The notes under the pieces: generated by a model
What the model was told of the DNA's origin: nothing
The model's database searches: none
Seen by the model: only the letters and a program-made list of their open reading frames with translations
Program-made: the position numbers and the translations under genes
Part shown: one piece after another, positions 12,464 to 37,033 of the stretch
Layout of the letters: every line of letters starts with the position of its first letter
Numbering within the stretch: the first letter of the stretch is position 1
NCBI RefSeq assembly: GCF_035594125.1
Contig: NC_087171.1
Coordinates: forward strand, 19,345,767 to 19,409,766
DNA from: Scylla paramamosain
Lineage: Eukaryota > Arthropoda > Malacostraca > Decapoda > Portunidae
Length of the DNA: 64,000 bases
Direction: 5' to 3'

Positions 12464-13402
12464 CAGTGAAACCTCACAAAGTTGGACCCCTTTAGGTCGG
12501 ATACTGGTTAAAAGGCAATGTCACACAGGGCAAATTTCTCTCAACATGTTGGCCAGTTTTGCAGGTGATACTGTGAACCCAACAAGTTTGGCATCACACA
12601 GGGACAGGACCACTGTGTTGATGCCTCATCATTCCAACAACAAGAAACCCCCAACCAGCATCTCTTCAGCCACTTTATTTTGCCTTAATTATTCCAAAAT
12701 TATATGTTATTACATACAACTCCATGTTTTTTTGAATGGCTTTTGATTTGATGATGGAAGAATGACGCTGTAAGTCCTTCGCCCCTCTTGGCTATGTATA
12801 TAGGCTGTCTCCTCATGCTGTGCCCTGCTGGCCATGGTCAGGACTGGTCAGGTCACTCAGAGTCAGGTGGCAACAGCATAAGCAGGTATAGCCAACACCC
12901 CAAGTACCAATTAATAGTCTGAATCCACTATAGCTCAATTAATTTGTGTTGAACTTTCACACTCCAGCAAAACTTAGCACGGGACTCCATCACGACACAT
13001 TGTTTATCTTGCCAGCTGCAGTTGTCAAATAAGTGCTATAAATGATTTCACACACCACACAATCAAATCACAATCACACAATTGCACATGTACTTCAGTT
13101 TTTTTTAAATTTTGTAGATGACAATTTGTCTCATAAAGTACAATAGTTTATATTTGGTTTACATTTATAGCTTGTAACACAATAGTCATTTGACTCAAAT
13201 GCTCCCAACATGCCCAACAACACGACCATTTTCTATTCTTCCTGACAATAGAAAACAAGCAACAAGATGTTGCTTGCTGCTCATTTTCCCCAACTGCCAA
13301 CAAAATGGCCAACATGCTGGAAGAGATTTTCTCTGTGTAATGCCACCTTAAGTCGGACACTTTTAAAAGAAGGGGATGAACCTCTACAAAATGAGGAAGC
13401 TG
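12464..13402. mobile_element. Candidate fold-back DNA transposon (TA-flanked, imperfect long inverted ends)
   Basis: The left end TA-CAGTGAAACCTCACAAAG (TA at 12462) resembles the ends of pogo/Tigger-like elements. The right end GAGGAAGCTG-TA (TA at 13403) is its imperfect inverse. Deeper in, GGCAATGTCACACAGGGCAA to CAACATGTTGGCCAGTTTTG (12513-12560) pairs with the complement of 13296-13345, which reads GGCATTACACAGAGAAAATC to CAGCATGTTGGCCATTTTG. There is no transposase ORF, so it would be non-autonomous and old. Confidence 0.5.
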
Positions 13403-15022
13403 TAGCATAAAAACCTCGACAAGTCTGTCTACAAATGATACATGCAAGAAAGACCTGAAGGGGCAACAGGGCACTGCCTAGAGGAAGATGAGAATTGAGT
13501 ATCAATGAAGAAGAGAGGATAATGGGGAGTTTTCAGAATTAATGCACCGGATGTCGTTGATACTGCATGTCCACTAGTGACGTGAGCTAAAATATTTTTA
13601 TTGTAAATCCCATGTGCATACAGATGTATAGTATGTTGATCATTATGATACTTTCAAAATTTTGCATTGACTTTTGAATATCTTGTATGAATAATTTTGA
13701 GAGAAGCTGGTCAAAATAAATATTTTTGTGATTATCTAGTAATACTGTCATCAATATTTTAAATATGGCATAATACAAGTCTAAAATTTATTGATTTGGA
13801 CAATGAAAAAGATAAAAAATTAGACTGTATTACAGTATGACATAACACACTCAGTAACATTGTGATGTATAGATATAATTATTTTGGTGGAGATTTTAGC
13901 ATCTCTTTCAGGAAGCGAGTGACATAGCAAAGTAATCAGACACCAAAACAAACATTTCTCAGGACTGCTTTGGCATAATGGAAGAGAAATACAGGGAGCC
14001 ACAGGTTCAAGGAGTACTGGCATGGACAATGCAGCAGGAATTAACTGGTTGTCCAACTAGGTGTTTGATAACTTCAACTAAGGTGAGCCAGTCAGATGTT
14101 TGTTTTAGATATACAGCATTATTCTTCCCAGGACACTCAAGTTACCTATTTTCAATCAAAATTGTTGTTTCTATATACTAGGAAGTTGATCTATGTAATT
14201 TGGAGCTTTAAGTGGCAGATGTGTTGTCTTCATTTTTACTGTTGTCTACATTAATAAGCTTCCAATCAGTGGTGCACTTTTTTGGAAATCTCAAGATGTC
14301 CAAAGAAATCTAAATGCCAATTCACTAGAAAATCATCTTAAATACTTTTGTTCATGAATACAGTTCAATTTTACCTGTGTTACTAATTGAAAGGAACTGT
14401 GAAGAAAAATATAAGCTCATTGCATATTTATGTGTATAGAATGACACTGTATGCATATTTGATATTGTTCCTGTGTGAAGACATACCTGGTGATACCGCC
14501 TGGTGACAACCACTAGTTTACCACACTCCCCATCATCTACAACATTAAGTGGATACAGTAAATAAAATAATTGAATAATGAGACACTGATCTACACAAAG
14601 TTAGATCAGATGTTAGACTACCTGTGGTTTTTCTCAATGAATCGTTTCATTACTTTTGAGTTGGTCATTTACTAAATGACAGTGAGAAATACAAGGTAGA
14701 GTCATAAACATAAGAATAGATAGGACACAGCACAGCACAGAAACAGTTATATAGACTAATAAGTTCTGACAATAACCTTTCAAAAATCAAGATCAAGAAG
14801 AATTTTAATAACAGGTATTCACCATCACCAGGAGAGGGTGAGGAAGGAACAAGTCTAGAATCATGCAATGTTGAGTTTTCAACAAAGGTCTCAGGAAAAA
14901 GATCGGCTTTAGAAATAGAATAGAAGAGAGAGCAAAGATGGAATCTGAGTGAAATAAGAGGTGAGGGAGCAGATGAAGAAAATAAAGTAGTTTTGGCTTA
15001 ACACTAAGAGTCACAAGGAGAG

Positions 15023-15229
15023 TTATGCCCCTTTCACACCACCAGTGGCTGCCACTAGTTACCTCCCATACTTTACAATGGAGCCTCTCATGTATGGCCA
15101 CCCCAGTGGTGTGAGCAGGTAACCACTGCCAATGGTAGTATGCAGTTATTTATTGCTTGCAGTTACCTGATGTTTTCACACTGGGGTAACCAGTGGCAGC
15201 CATCAGTGGTTCATGTGACAGAGACCTAA
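15023..15229. repeat. Nested inverted repeat, MITE-like
   Basis: The outer arms CCAGTGGCTGCCACTAGTTACC (15042-15063) and GGTAACCAGTGGCAGCCATCAG (15185-15206) are inverted copies. Inside them CCAGTGGTGTGAGCAGGTAAC (near 15103-15123) pairs with GTTACCTGATGTTTTCACACTGG (near 15168-15190). The block is bounded by TTA on the left and TAA on the right. It can fold into a multi-stem cruciform and has no coding potential. Confidence 0.55.
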
Positions 15230-17090
15230 GATCTGATAAGATTTTGAGATTTCTCAAAAACAGATTTTTGGCAAGTTATACAAAAGACTGGCCATGATCT
15301 CAGGCAGAAATTTAAAGGTTCTGAGTTTCATGAGATGGAAGGATAAGGTACTGACTGTGAGCTGCCTCACTATCCTAGACAAGATGAAAATAAGCTGAAA
15401 TAAGGTTTATCAGCTTTTGGGTAAGAGGAAATGTCAAATGAATACTTCCAAGCCAGACATAATCACCTTTTACGTGCTTAGCACAAGGAGGTGGATCTTT
15501 AACAAGATTTCGTGGAAAGTCTGAGTATTACCACTTCGTCTTCCTACTTAGCAGAGTAATAATGCTACAAGCACCTCCACTATGATGGATCCATATATTG
15601 TACAGGAGTAATAGGACAAGATGTGAAAATAAGGTTATGATCAGAGGAGTCCAACAGAGAGAACAATTTGATATAAAAAGTTAAAGAGTTTGAGGTAGGA
15701 AGATGTCAAAGTCATTCAGTATATCTCCAAGTAGATCTTAAATACAGGTATGGAGCTGCACCATTTGCTATGGGTCATGTACAATGGCAAAGTTGAGGTC
15801 TTGTTTACCATGTTGGTCAATGAAAGACGATGATAGCCAATTAGCCATAGCTGGTGGTGAACATTGAAATTCCCAACTATGAAGATCTCTGCAAGAGGAA
15901 AGGGAGTGAGGAGAAGTGAGTTTAAGTGTGTTCCACCTTAGAAGTGAGATAACTGAAGAATTTAATGCAGTTAGGAAATAAATATCACAGATAAATTTAG
16001 CAAGAGTAGCAATGAAGACTCAGCCAGTTGTGGAAATTTATGAAGATTCAAGGCTGTTGGGTGTTGAAACAAGTGATGGATCAACTGAGAGTTACTTATA
16101 ATAAACATGGCTGAAGCAAACAATAACACTAATGCAGTGCTAGCAGACACTACAATAAATGAAATTTTAAATCACACAATAGATTTGGTGCCATTTGCAA
16201 GAAATTACTGTGTTAATGATTCAAGAAGCCTAAAGGTTTAAATATATTAAAAGACTAATGATGCTATATGAAGTGGCAATAACTCCTAAACTCATGAATG
16301 AATGCACAACTTGTAAAATATTTCAAACATATCAGTAAGTACATGAAAAACAGCTTTATGACTACTCATAACTACATATATATATTTTTCTTCAAATTAC
16401 TTTTTGTGGAGGTTGACAAAATAATCTTGAGTGACTGTATTAAGGCACTTTAAATCCCTGGATTGTCAATCTCTAAAGTATTCCTAATTGCAAATTTTAG
16501 TTCTGCTTTTGAATATTTCAATAAAAATGGAAACAATGTAATAATTGACAATTACATACATATTTAATACAGTATTTTTAAGTCAAGTCCAACTATGGCT
16601 CCAGTTATTTCACCTTCATTACTATGTACCCATCTATTATATGTGATATTGCAATGGACATACTTCATACAGAGGTAATGTGCTACATTAACAAGTACAG
16701 AATTTCAACATAATGCAGGATGAAGAAAGTAACTCACTACATTAGGTAGATATGAATAGTGACTGCCAAATTACATTAAGGTTTAAAATATGTGAAAGAT
16801 TGTATACCACAACTGTGTTGTAATCAATAACCATCACTACCACCACTCTGCTCCTCACCTCCACTTTAAATATAGCAGTAAAAGGCATCTTCAAACTAGT
16901 AAACAAACTAATAAATCTAATACTAATAATGTAACAATTTCCAAACACACAGTATGTATGATCTAAATGTAAAACTAGAAATGCCAAAATCTGGATACAA
17001 TGACCTTTTCTATTTCACCACCACAATGAGGTCTAACATATTACATTGCTGCAATGGTAGTAATGGTAGTGGAGGTGGTAATAAGAGGAC

Positions 17091-17147
<57 letters not shown>
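17091..17147. repeat. (ATG)19 microsatellite
   Basis: Pure trinucleotide tract, then degenerate GATGGTGATAATGAT. Confidence 0.96.
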
Positions 17148-17149
<2 letters not shown>

Positions 17150-17447
17150 AATGATGATGGTGATAATGATAAAAAATTATAATTTTAAGTACTTGCATTC
17201 AACCTTTTAATTGCACATGATTTGTCACCAAAACAGAAAAGATCCACAAAATATTGGAAAGTTATTTTATCCCCCTCCCATCATTGTGTAACCATCAGTC
17301 TGTGCTCCAACACATAAAGGGAAGGGAAGCTGGAGTTTGGATCCCACATCTCCAAATTCACCAGAAACTTAGTGATGGTCTTGACTAAAGGTCTTATGAA
17401 ACTACCAAACATGTACAGTGTGTGTCAATAAACATATGTGAGGCCAC

Positions 17448-17459
17448 TTTATTTTATTT
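17448..17459 (-). promoter_or_regulatory. Possible polyadenylation signals of PEX5
   Basis: Two TTTATT hexamers in a row (AATAAA on the minus strand) lie about 670 nt past the PEX5 stop. The distance is reasonable for a 3' UTR, but the whole region is AT-rich, so chance occurrence is likely. Confidence 0.25.
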
Positions 17460-18124
17460 TTCCTTTAAATATGTTTTCCTCTTGAATCTGGCACCCAACA
17501 CTGTTTTGCATAGAAAAGATGTTACACTGTCACTATTGCTATTGTTACTGCTCATATGATAATGACAGAATTCATTTCATGTAACTGCTAACTACAATTA
17601 TAAAAATTTGAACTCAAATAAACACTCAAAACTAAATATGAAAATGTGCAGATATGAAATGCCTACATAAAATTTCAACTTCAATATATAGTTTAAACCA
17701 GACATAGGGATTTGTAAACTGGTCTCATAACAATCATTAATGTGGAAACCTTAGTGTCAAAATGTGAATTCTGTCTACATGTTTGCTTGTAGCGTGTCCA
17801 ATGTAAGTCATAATTAATTTTCTGTATTTAGTTATTTAATCATCCTGGGATATAAATTTCATCTATATAGTATATAATCAAAGATATATATTAAAAAATA
17901 GAACTATTCAATCACAACACATTATGGGACAAACCCATTTCTTACTAAAAATAGCAAGAAGACTATATATTTTAATGTAAAATATCCAATACACACTCAC
18001 ATGGCAAATCATCTAATGCACATCTTCCCGAGAGAGCAGATGCTGGGCATTTTTGGAGCCCATCACACAGCAAAGAGCGGTGGGGAGGAGGGATAGCCCA
18101 TTGCAATAATGGATTCTGCCCAAG

Positions 18125-28848
<10,724 letters not shown>

Positions 28849-29884
28849 GCTGCACCAGCTGCCCTTATTTCAGGAGAGAAACTAACAGTTAATATTATAA
28901 ACTGACCAATAAGCATTTATTTTCTATAGAGCAATAAACATCCTTATACAAAATTTGTACTGAGTTCTCTTGGTGAAAATTTCCATTTTTTGAGTGTTAC
29001 TTGAAGAAAAATCATGAAATTAATAAGGAAATAAAAATAAATACATTACCATCATCAAATTGTGTTGATGGATATTATCATAAGTGAATGGTAAGCTAGA
29101 ATATCTGCCCTCACATGATATCTCAGTAGATTAATTAATGACTTAGGGCTATTAAGTTAAGGATGGAAATGTTGACATAATTGATAGGCATATCAAAATT
29201 CATTATATTATTAACAGAATATAAACATTAGAGGAAGTATCACTGCCCTGTATGGTCTCCACCAACCATCTCAACCTTGCTGTTAACAAGTTGAATTTAA
29301 GTGCCTAGAAGAAAGGATCACATGTAATACTACTAGCATGGAAGACAATGATGAGAGACAGAGAGAGTCAGTTGTTTTCAATAAGTACAAGTCAAACAAT
29401 GTGAACTATGTTCATATCTTGTTAATATTCTATCATGGCATTCATTTATGGTCAGCATTTTTTGCCTTAATATATCCCTTGGGTGCTTATCTTTAGTGGT
29501 GAACTTACATGAAGTTAACATTTCACTGTGAAAATGCAATTAATTTCTCAACATCTCATAACTCATGTCAGGTGAAGCACAGGCAGAGATGTGTTTACTA
29601 CACAATATCTTCATTAATGATGTCTTCAAGACTCATGAGTCTGTCTAGATTGATTAAGGCTTGGCTTAGTTTAGCCATGGAAAGATGACCAAGAAAGAAG
29701 CTACCTTCCATCTGATAAGATGTTGGGAGGAAAGAGGGCAAAGCCTCATCCTGAGCTCACCAACTCCAGCAGGACAGTAAGTGGCAGGAGAGGAGACAGA
29801 GCACTGACTGTCAGTGATACACAAGACTGACAAGGTTAAGGCACTAGCCTTGGTGTAATACGCCTTATCTCATCACAGGAAAGT

Positions 29885-29955
29885 CAAGCAGCCAGCAGCC
29901 AGTGAAAGTTGACGCAGTAGTGGCCAGCAGCCAGTGGAAGTGCACCTTGTAGTGG
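29885..29955. repeat. Short imperfect tandem repeat (about 32 bp)
   Basis: GCCAGCAGCCAGTGAAAGTT and GCCAGCAGCCAGTGGAAGTG occur one after the other, each ending in a GTAGT-like segment. They lie in a GC-rich stretch (29880-30110) upstream of PEX5 with no usable ORF. The stretch could be promoter-proximal, but nothing in it proves this. Confidence 0.5.
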
Positions 29956-32539
29956 CCAGCCATCTTGTCACCTGCCTGGTGGAGTGCTGTCGGCCATCTC
30001 CCTCACCAGAAAACTATACAGTGGTGATGCCTGCCCGCTGGAGTACCACCAGCCACCTCCCTCGCCATCTTCCACCATCCTCGTCCCACCAAGAGAGCAC
30101 ATAAGCTTCCCAGGCATCCCTTTTTCCAGCTAGTCTTGAGCCCCCTCTCCTAGTCATTACCCAGAGCAGGGAGGAATAGAAATAGGCACAACTCCTCAGC
30201 CTGGCAGGGAAGTGTTAGAGATTCTCATGGGAAAAGTTTGGCTTTTTTTTTTTTTTTTTTCTTCTTCTTATGACACAGTAAATGTCAGAAACTTACAATC
30301 AACTTAATTTCTCATCACTGTGAAGACTTTAATTCTTATTTGTTTATTTGTTTTTTTGCACTTGTTCCCACTTTTATTTATTCCATTGTTTAATTATTTA
30401 TTTTTTTTGTTTTCTTAAGTATCTAAATAGCTTCTACTATTTTGCAGTACACATGCTACTAGATTTACTACTTACATTCTTAATGCACTTTTATGTTTGA
30501 TATTCCTTACAGTATCATTCAATTCCAGAAAACTTTTAAAACAGTACACAGATGACTTGCACTAACAAAACGTCATAACAATGCCATGAAAATCCCAAAT
30601 GCCGCCCTAATAATAATCTTAGTGAGTAAAGGAAGTGTCCCTGAGGGTTAGCGATTCACACGACTGGGTCCTTGTGGAGCTTAATTGCCTGGCAGGATTC
30701 AGATGTTTGCCTCACAAGATTAAAAGGTTAAGTTTGAATAAATTTACTTAATGGCCAGAACAAAACAATCAGTCTGAACAGAACTACATAGTTAACAGCA
30801 TCATTAACTCTGATAAATGAATACAACATTTAGACAAAACATAATCAAGAAAGCTTCACAATTTGATTTAAACAGCTGAAAACTCTGCAGAAGCACTAAA
30901 GTCAAGCATCTTATTTTCTGATCAGGTCTCACTAATGCAGATTATTTCCACAGGATTCTTTTCAAACTGGATCTCTTACATAATTTAACTTATGTAAGCA
31001 ATTCATGTTACCCTGACAAACCTTTACCAGGTGACACATGTCTTAAGGGTAACATATTAGATCAGAAGAGGATTCATGTGTATCATCATAGCATGTATAA
31101 GCTTTAAGGATACAAAGATATATACATGTAATAGTATTTTCTTCCTTTTCTTGTTTCCAATACACTGACCAGTGTTGGCCACCTCATCTGTAGCATATAT
31201 CTACGTATCTATGTATCAAGCTGGGGTATCCTTCAGAGGGTAACCAAAACGTTACATATTATTGAAGAAATAAAATATGCGGGGAGGAGGTCCGCAGTCC
31301 CCTCGCTCCTCCATTTCAGCAGGCTGGACTGTGACTGCCACAAAGACCAGTTTGTAAGGAACACTGCATCACTCCTCTGAAGCAATACCTGGGCACTGCA
31401 ATGCTGACAGGTGTAGTCAAGTAATACTGACTCCTCAATGATTCCTCGAAATCTCGGATATGTGCAGATCTACCTTTGCCCTTGCTCTGTGTGCGTGATT
31501 AGTCTTCAGCAACAGCGTTTCGTCCTCACCTTGAGATGGAACGACGCACAATTACTAGTGGACGACTGTCTGCTGTTTAAAGCTTCTATTCATTGGTGGA
31601 AGCAGTGGGAAGTGCTAGGTGCAGTACACAATTTCGCTCCGTCAGTCCAAACAACACTCCATTTATTTACGATGTGATGCTCTGAGAGAAAAAAAAAACG
31701 ATCTCGCTCGCTTGGAAGTAATTACGAAATAATCCAAACTGCTATGCCACTACGGCAGGGAATATTTCCTGAAACATAGAAGTATCAGTCTTTGGCATTT
31801 TTTTATGCTGAAACATATTTACAAGACCAAAATATTGCCAGAGTTAAAGATGAGCCAGACGTTCCAACACCCGCCCGGCAGACGTGCAGTCCTGCCTTCG
31901 GGGATGTCGAGCTTTTTTTTTTTCTTTCCTTCTTTTCTTCTTTTCTCTGCATGTCAATTCAAGGAATTTACCTGTAGAGTTTCTTAACAAAACATTTTGA
32001 TAGATAATTGCAAATGAGTACACAGTCTTTATATTACGGCAACACGAGCATCTTGAGTGTCACTGCTGGGATAGCGAGGGGGCTGCTCGGAGGGGGAGGG
32101 GCATTAGGCTTAGAAAACTAACCAAAACTACCAGTGATGCAACGAGATAGTCACTACTCTTATATAAGCTCTCCTGTTACGTATTTTCCACATTTATTAA
32201 TTTTCTTTTCTTACTATACAAGATACTAAGCCCAGACACACTGATTACCTGACAACAATGGTGGTGCACGAATCAACTGACGCAGGTGTGATGTAAGTTC
32301 TCGGTTGTGCGTTCTTACCTATTACTGGTACATATGGGAAACAATCTCTAATCAAAATAAAAAAAAAATAAGTTTCCAAAAGATACTAATAGGGGGAGCT
32401 GATTTCTAAAAAGCCGATATTAAACTATTAATCTACTTTTATCATTTCTAAATCACATAAAATAGGCAGACAGACAGACAACTCTTGATATCGCCAGGAA
32501 TGGATTGCCTCTTCCTCCCTTTATTACGCTCTCGTGATT

Positions 32540-32583
32540 ACTAGTAGAAGTAGTAGTAGTAGTAGTAATAGTAGTAGTAGTAG
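32540..32583. repeat. Short (TAG)n tract
   Basis: About 14 TAG units with an AAT interruption. Confidence 0.9.
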
Positions 32584-34166
32584 ATGCATAGTTAGGTTTT
32601 CAAAGATGCTTTACCTTTGATGAAGCAGAATCCTTGTTAAGCTACTACTATCACCAGAATCAAATCTTTTCAAATAAAGGAGAAAATTAATACTTTCTTG
32701 AAACTTTCTTGTGTTAGTCGATGGGTGAGTTACACTTTGGGCCAGCTGCTATTTCCTTCCTCTCAACACCTTCCTCAACCTTTTCCTTATAACACCTTCA
32801 TAACATCTACTTCATTAATCTCAACTGCTTTCCTGCGTTTCTTTTAACTCCTACTTCCCCACTCTGAATTTCTGCCTCGCGATAGCCATGAATTGAATAA
32901 AGAGCGCGTTCTAGTATTTTTATATCTCTCGAATCTAAATTTACAAGTGGTTACTGACGCACACCTTTCATTCACTGGATTAAGTACTTACTTCAGAGAA
33001 CAAATATAAATAGTTTAAGGCTTACGAGTATTTAGTATTCTACTATCCTAGGGCAATCAACTTGGGTAGCTGACTCTGGCACACATAATGTAACCCTTGT
33101 AGTGACAATATCTATTCACCAATGTCATAACTAAAAAGTTACATGCAAGAATATTGTGTTAGGAAGATCGCACTACGGTTCACAGTAAATAAAACATAAT
33201 TTCAACAAAACTGAGTAGTTTTGGATAAGTTATAGATTTGACGGTTACAGATTTCAAAGTTTCACCGAGAGGCGTGTGATGGCTGCCTCACATCCGACTT
33301 AGTTACTTGCCCGAGTGCTCTAAAAAGTGGCATATCTCTTTTTCCTCCTATGAACGACTGTTCCAATGTCTGTGTGGCGAGCGCTGGGGGGAAACGCACC
33401 CTTTCTTGCCAAGTTTAGGGAAGTTGTGGCGAGATTCAGGGGTGGAAAGGCGGCCCATTTAGTCAAGTAACAATAGCGAGGAGCTGCTAAAGCTGGAGGA
33501 GCAATTCCAACTGTTGTATGGCAGTCCAATACCAGTCCTCCTGTGTGGAAGAGGCGTGCGGTCCTCCCTATCTAGGAAGGATAAGAGGATCTGGAGGATT
33601 ACATAACAGATGAAAATTATAACGTAATAAAAAAGCTACAAGGGCATCAAAATTAGGATGCTGCAGAGTTGGTCAATCTACAGAATCACACTAGTCTCAC
33701 TCGTACGGAAGGAACGTATGTTTTTCTTACATCATATACTTTATTGTACAAATTATTATTGCCGCTACTTCTTATCTAACATTTTTATAACCAACCTTAT
33801 GTAATATAACTGCTACGTACACCCTCTTCACTGGTTAACTTGAAAAAAAAAATGAAGGAAAAAAAAAAAGAACGACAGCATTGTGGATGATAATGAAGTA
33901 TACAATCTTACCTACTACTGATAAAGAGTCAAGAGTTGGACATGGGTAATCCTGTTACAAATACCCTTGAATCTTAGAGGGCGTAGGGAGAGGCAAGGAA
34001 AACGCCAGCACTTGTACAGCCGCAGTGTTACCAGAGTGGGCTGCTTGTAACCTTATCGCACGCGCGGCCCACTGATTGATTGATGGCTGAGTGTAGGGCG
34101 TCACCGGAGCTGCCCACCACCACTACCACCATCACCATGACCCACAACCCCTTTTCCCGACATCCT

Positions 34167-34168
<2 letters not shown>

Positions 34169-34216
<48 letters not shown>
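34169..34216. repeat. (GA)24 microsatellite
   Basis: Pure tract. Confidence 0.97.
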
Positions 34217-34219
<3 letters not shown>

Positions 34220-34458
34220 TCACTTCCCTATAGACTAGCGTCCTCTAGCGTGCCACCCAAGAAAGCTTATGAGATCTGTATCCTGTTGTTCCTTTTTTTC
34301 ACACCACCTCCATCAAGCACGTGTCTCACATTGTATTGCCGTCACTCACGCCTCCATCTGTTCCTGATTCATGTCGCCTTTTTCCTTACATGGTTCAAAA
34401 TACTCTTGCTTTGTTCATAATAGTTGTGAGCGTTCCTGTCTATCATTCTATATATATC

Positions 34459-34601
<143 letters not shown>

Positions 34602-34810
34602 ATTATGAACTCAATGACGATCACTGCACAATGAATATTTTAATGTTTAGTTAAAGGAAAAACTTAAATATTTACTGATTTGATTACAAAAATATAAAAT
34701 GACTGTAGTGCTGTTTACTTTCAGCTGTGCAATCAAATTCTCCGTATCTACGTGTATTTTGTCATGCTCTCAGTGTTCACTTAACGAACTGCACCTGTGA
34801 CGACAATGGC

Positions 34811-35050
34811 ACTTAGACCCGTATTCAGAAACGCTTCGCTTTCTCACCACGACCAGTTTCAAAGGCCACATAGATAACTAACCGGGTTCTCAAGAATGTT
34901 TCTCCTCTTAATAATGTAGAAATCTTGTTAATCTGTCACTAGAACAATAAAAAAAAAAAACATCCTAAGAAACCCGTGTAACTTCAAGTGGAGCCTTTTC
35001 AATGTAGTTGAGGTGCTGCACAGAAGTGTTGGAGAATATGGACCTAAAGT
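34811..35050. repeat. Candidate miniature inverted-repeat element
   Basis: The left end ACTTAGACCCGTATTCAGAA followed by ACGCTTC (34811-34837) is mirrored, with about one third mismatches, by AGAAGTGTTGGAGAATATGG followed by ACCTAAAGT (35022-35050). The 240-bp interior has an A12 run and no ORF. Ends reading CCGTATTC.GAAACGCTT look like those of a high-copy family, but I cannot confirm copy number here. Confidence 0.45.
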
Positions 35051-35377
35051 CCTAAATGGAGTATTCTTTTCATAGTGATTGCTGACTGCAATGCTCGGGG
35101 CGTGAGTCAGGGCAATTTCATGTCCGTGGAGGGGTCTTGCTTTCCCTCGCTATTTCGGGAATAGTATTTTATTGATAACTTTTGACAGAATCAGAACTTT
35201 GAACATGCAGCAGCTTATGGCAGTCTTGGGATCCCAGAGGAGAGATCACATAAAGTAACGTGAAGTTTTGTTTGGTTTCGAGATTTCTGTAGGGAGTCAA
35301 ACACGCATTTTTCTATTTTATTTACAAGTATAATCTGATAACTAAGATGTGAAAGTTTTGCAGAATAAATTATTTAT

Positions 35378-35504
<127 letters not shown>

Positions 35505-36157
35505 ACCCTTCTCCTCCCCTCCTTCACTCTATCTGGATATAGTGTGTCGTGGCTATGGGCTTACAGTCACGCTTGAGTGTGCTCAGATCCGGGAAGCGGT
35601 GTTAAGATCTTGTTTTCTATAACGCGAGTCACGTGCAAACTGCAATAAAGGTATAACACTCCTGCAAAATGTCCGTTTCATGATAGGGACAATAGATTAC
35701 TGCTGTTTATTTCTTCCCTTTTCTACTACTGGGAAATTTTCTACTTCCCCCCTCCACCTTTCAAGTCCCACCCACCGCCCCCACGTCTCTCTCCGCTGAA
35801 TATGACTCCACTAGACAGGTGACTAATTGCCATCCTACGAATGCTCACACATAAAGGGAAGGGTGAGGTGTCTGGCACCAGTGTTGTGTTGGTGACCGCG
35901 ACCGTGCACTGGTGGGCTCTGGGCACTGCTCACGTGGGAGTGCTGCTCATTCATACCGAGACTCAACTTTTCTTGAAGGTTCATTAGCAAACATAATTAG
36001 GAAATAACTGATGTGTTTTAAGGCTTCTGAAGCATGCGCGACAGGAAGGAGCCGTGATTGCGCGTGACACTTAACGTCGAGAAGGAAAGTGCCACACATC
36101 GCGGTGCCGAGAAGGGATGGAAGGCCGTCCCAGGAGGACCGGCAAGTCAGCACTTAA

Positions 36158-36261
<104 letters not shown>

Positions 36262-36975
36262 TTATCATGGGAACAAAGATGAACGGGAGACATCTACAGT
36301 AATTTTTTTTCCAAGACTTTTTTTTTCCAGTTACAAGTCATCTGGTTGAGATTACACATTTATTAGATTTTTTTTTTTTTAAACAATCACACAGAGTAAA
36401 ACCGAAGACTAGCAATATCCCTGCCATGGTGTAGTGTTTCACGTTTCTCATCAGCGCCCCTCGTACAGCCAGTCATTCAGTGGCTGGCAGATGAATAGGT
36501 GACTGGATATCTGAGGAAACTATCACTCTAGCATGCACGTGAGAAGCATGGGTCAAGGAGACAAACGAGGGCAGCCCAATATGCACCCTCGCTGTTGCTC
36601 TTCTCACAATATACGAGTGTGTTTGTGATGCGCCAGCGGGAGTGCTGCTGAGCCAATTTACCAAGGTTTCCTGCGACCAATCCTTAACTGCACAATAACT
36701 AGAGTTTTCCAGCCACGAGCTTTCTGGGCGTTTTGAATTCTGTTGATTAGTTACCCTGAGAAAAAAAAAAGGAAACTGATCAATCAATTAACTAGTTAAT
36801 ATGCCTAACGCAGTTATAATCTCAGAAAAATCACGCGCCATCTTGTCCTCAATTTAAGAGTAAAATGGTTCACAGAATCAAACAGTATATGCAGCAGATA
36901 AGACAAGCCACTCAATGCTTCCTTGCAGGATCAGGCGGGTCAAGCAGGAGACATTGTGGCAGAGGGCGTGACCTG

Positions 36976-37033
36976 ATGTCTCCTATGTGCGGCGCCGCGA
37001 CACAGGCGGAGAGTGGCGAGGCGGTGGGGACAG
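36976..37033 (+). CDS. TCF24-like exon 1 (proposed start)
   Basis: An ATG at 36976 opens a 58-nt exon (MSPMCGAATQAESGEAVGT) that ends in a strong donor, ACAG|GTGAGTGAG, in phase 1. That is the phase needed by the acceptor at 37239-37241. It has no conserved motif, so only the splice logic and GC-rich context support it. A different first exon further upstream remains possible. Confidence 0.55.

Larger units (their letters stand above)
7326..18124. other. Region between bib and PEX5, no gene recognised
   Basis: Both genes are on the minus strand, so this holds the bib promoter or 5' UTR on the left and the PEX5 3' UTR on the right. The first kilobase or so is GC-rich. 9.45-9.66 kb is also GC-rich with an imperfect hairpin of GGAAGGGAAGGG against CCCTTCCCTCTTCCG. 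From 9.9 to 18 kb the sequence is AT-rich with no credible ORF. It contains microsatellites, the TA-flanked fold-back element and the nested inverted repeat. Confidence 0.7.

Noticed and set aside
29880..30180. GC-rich block upstream of PEX5 as a coding exon or CpG-island promoter
   Set aside because: No frame is open over the block with plausible splice sites, and the composition is explained by a short tandem repeat. I cannot show a promoter from motifs alone.
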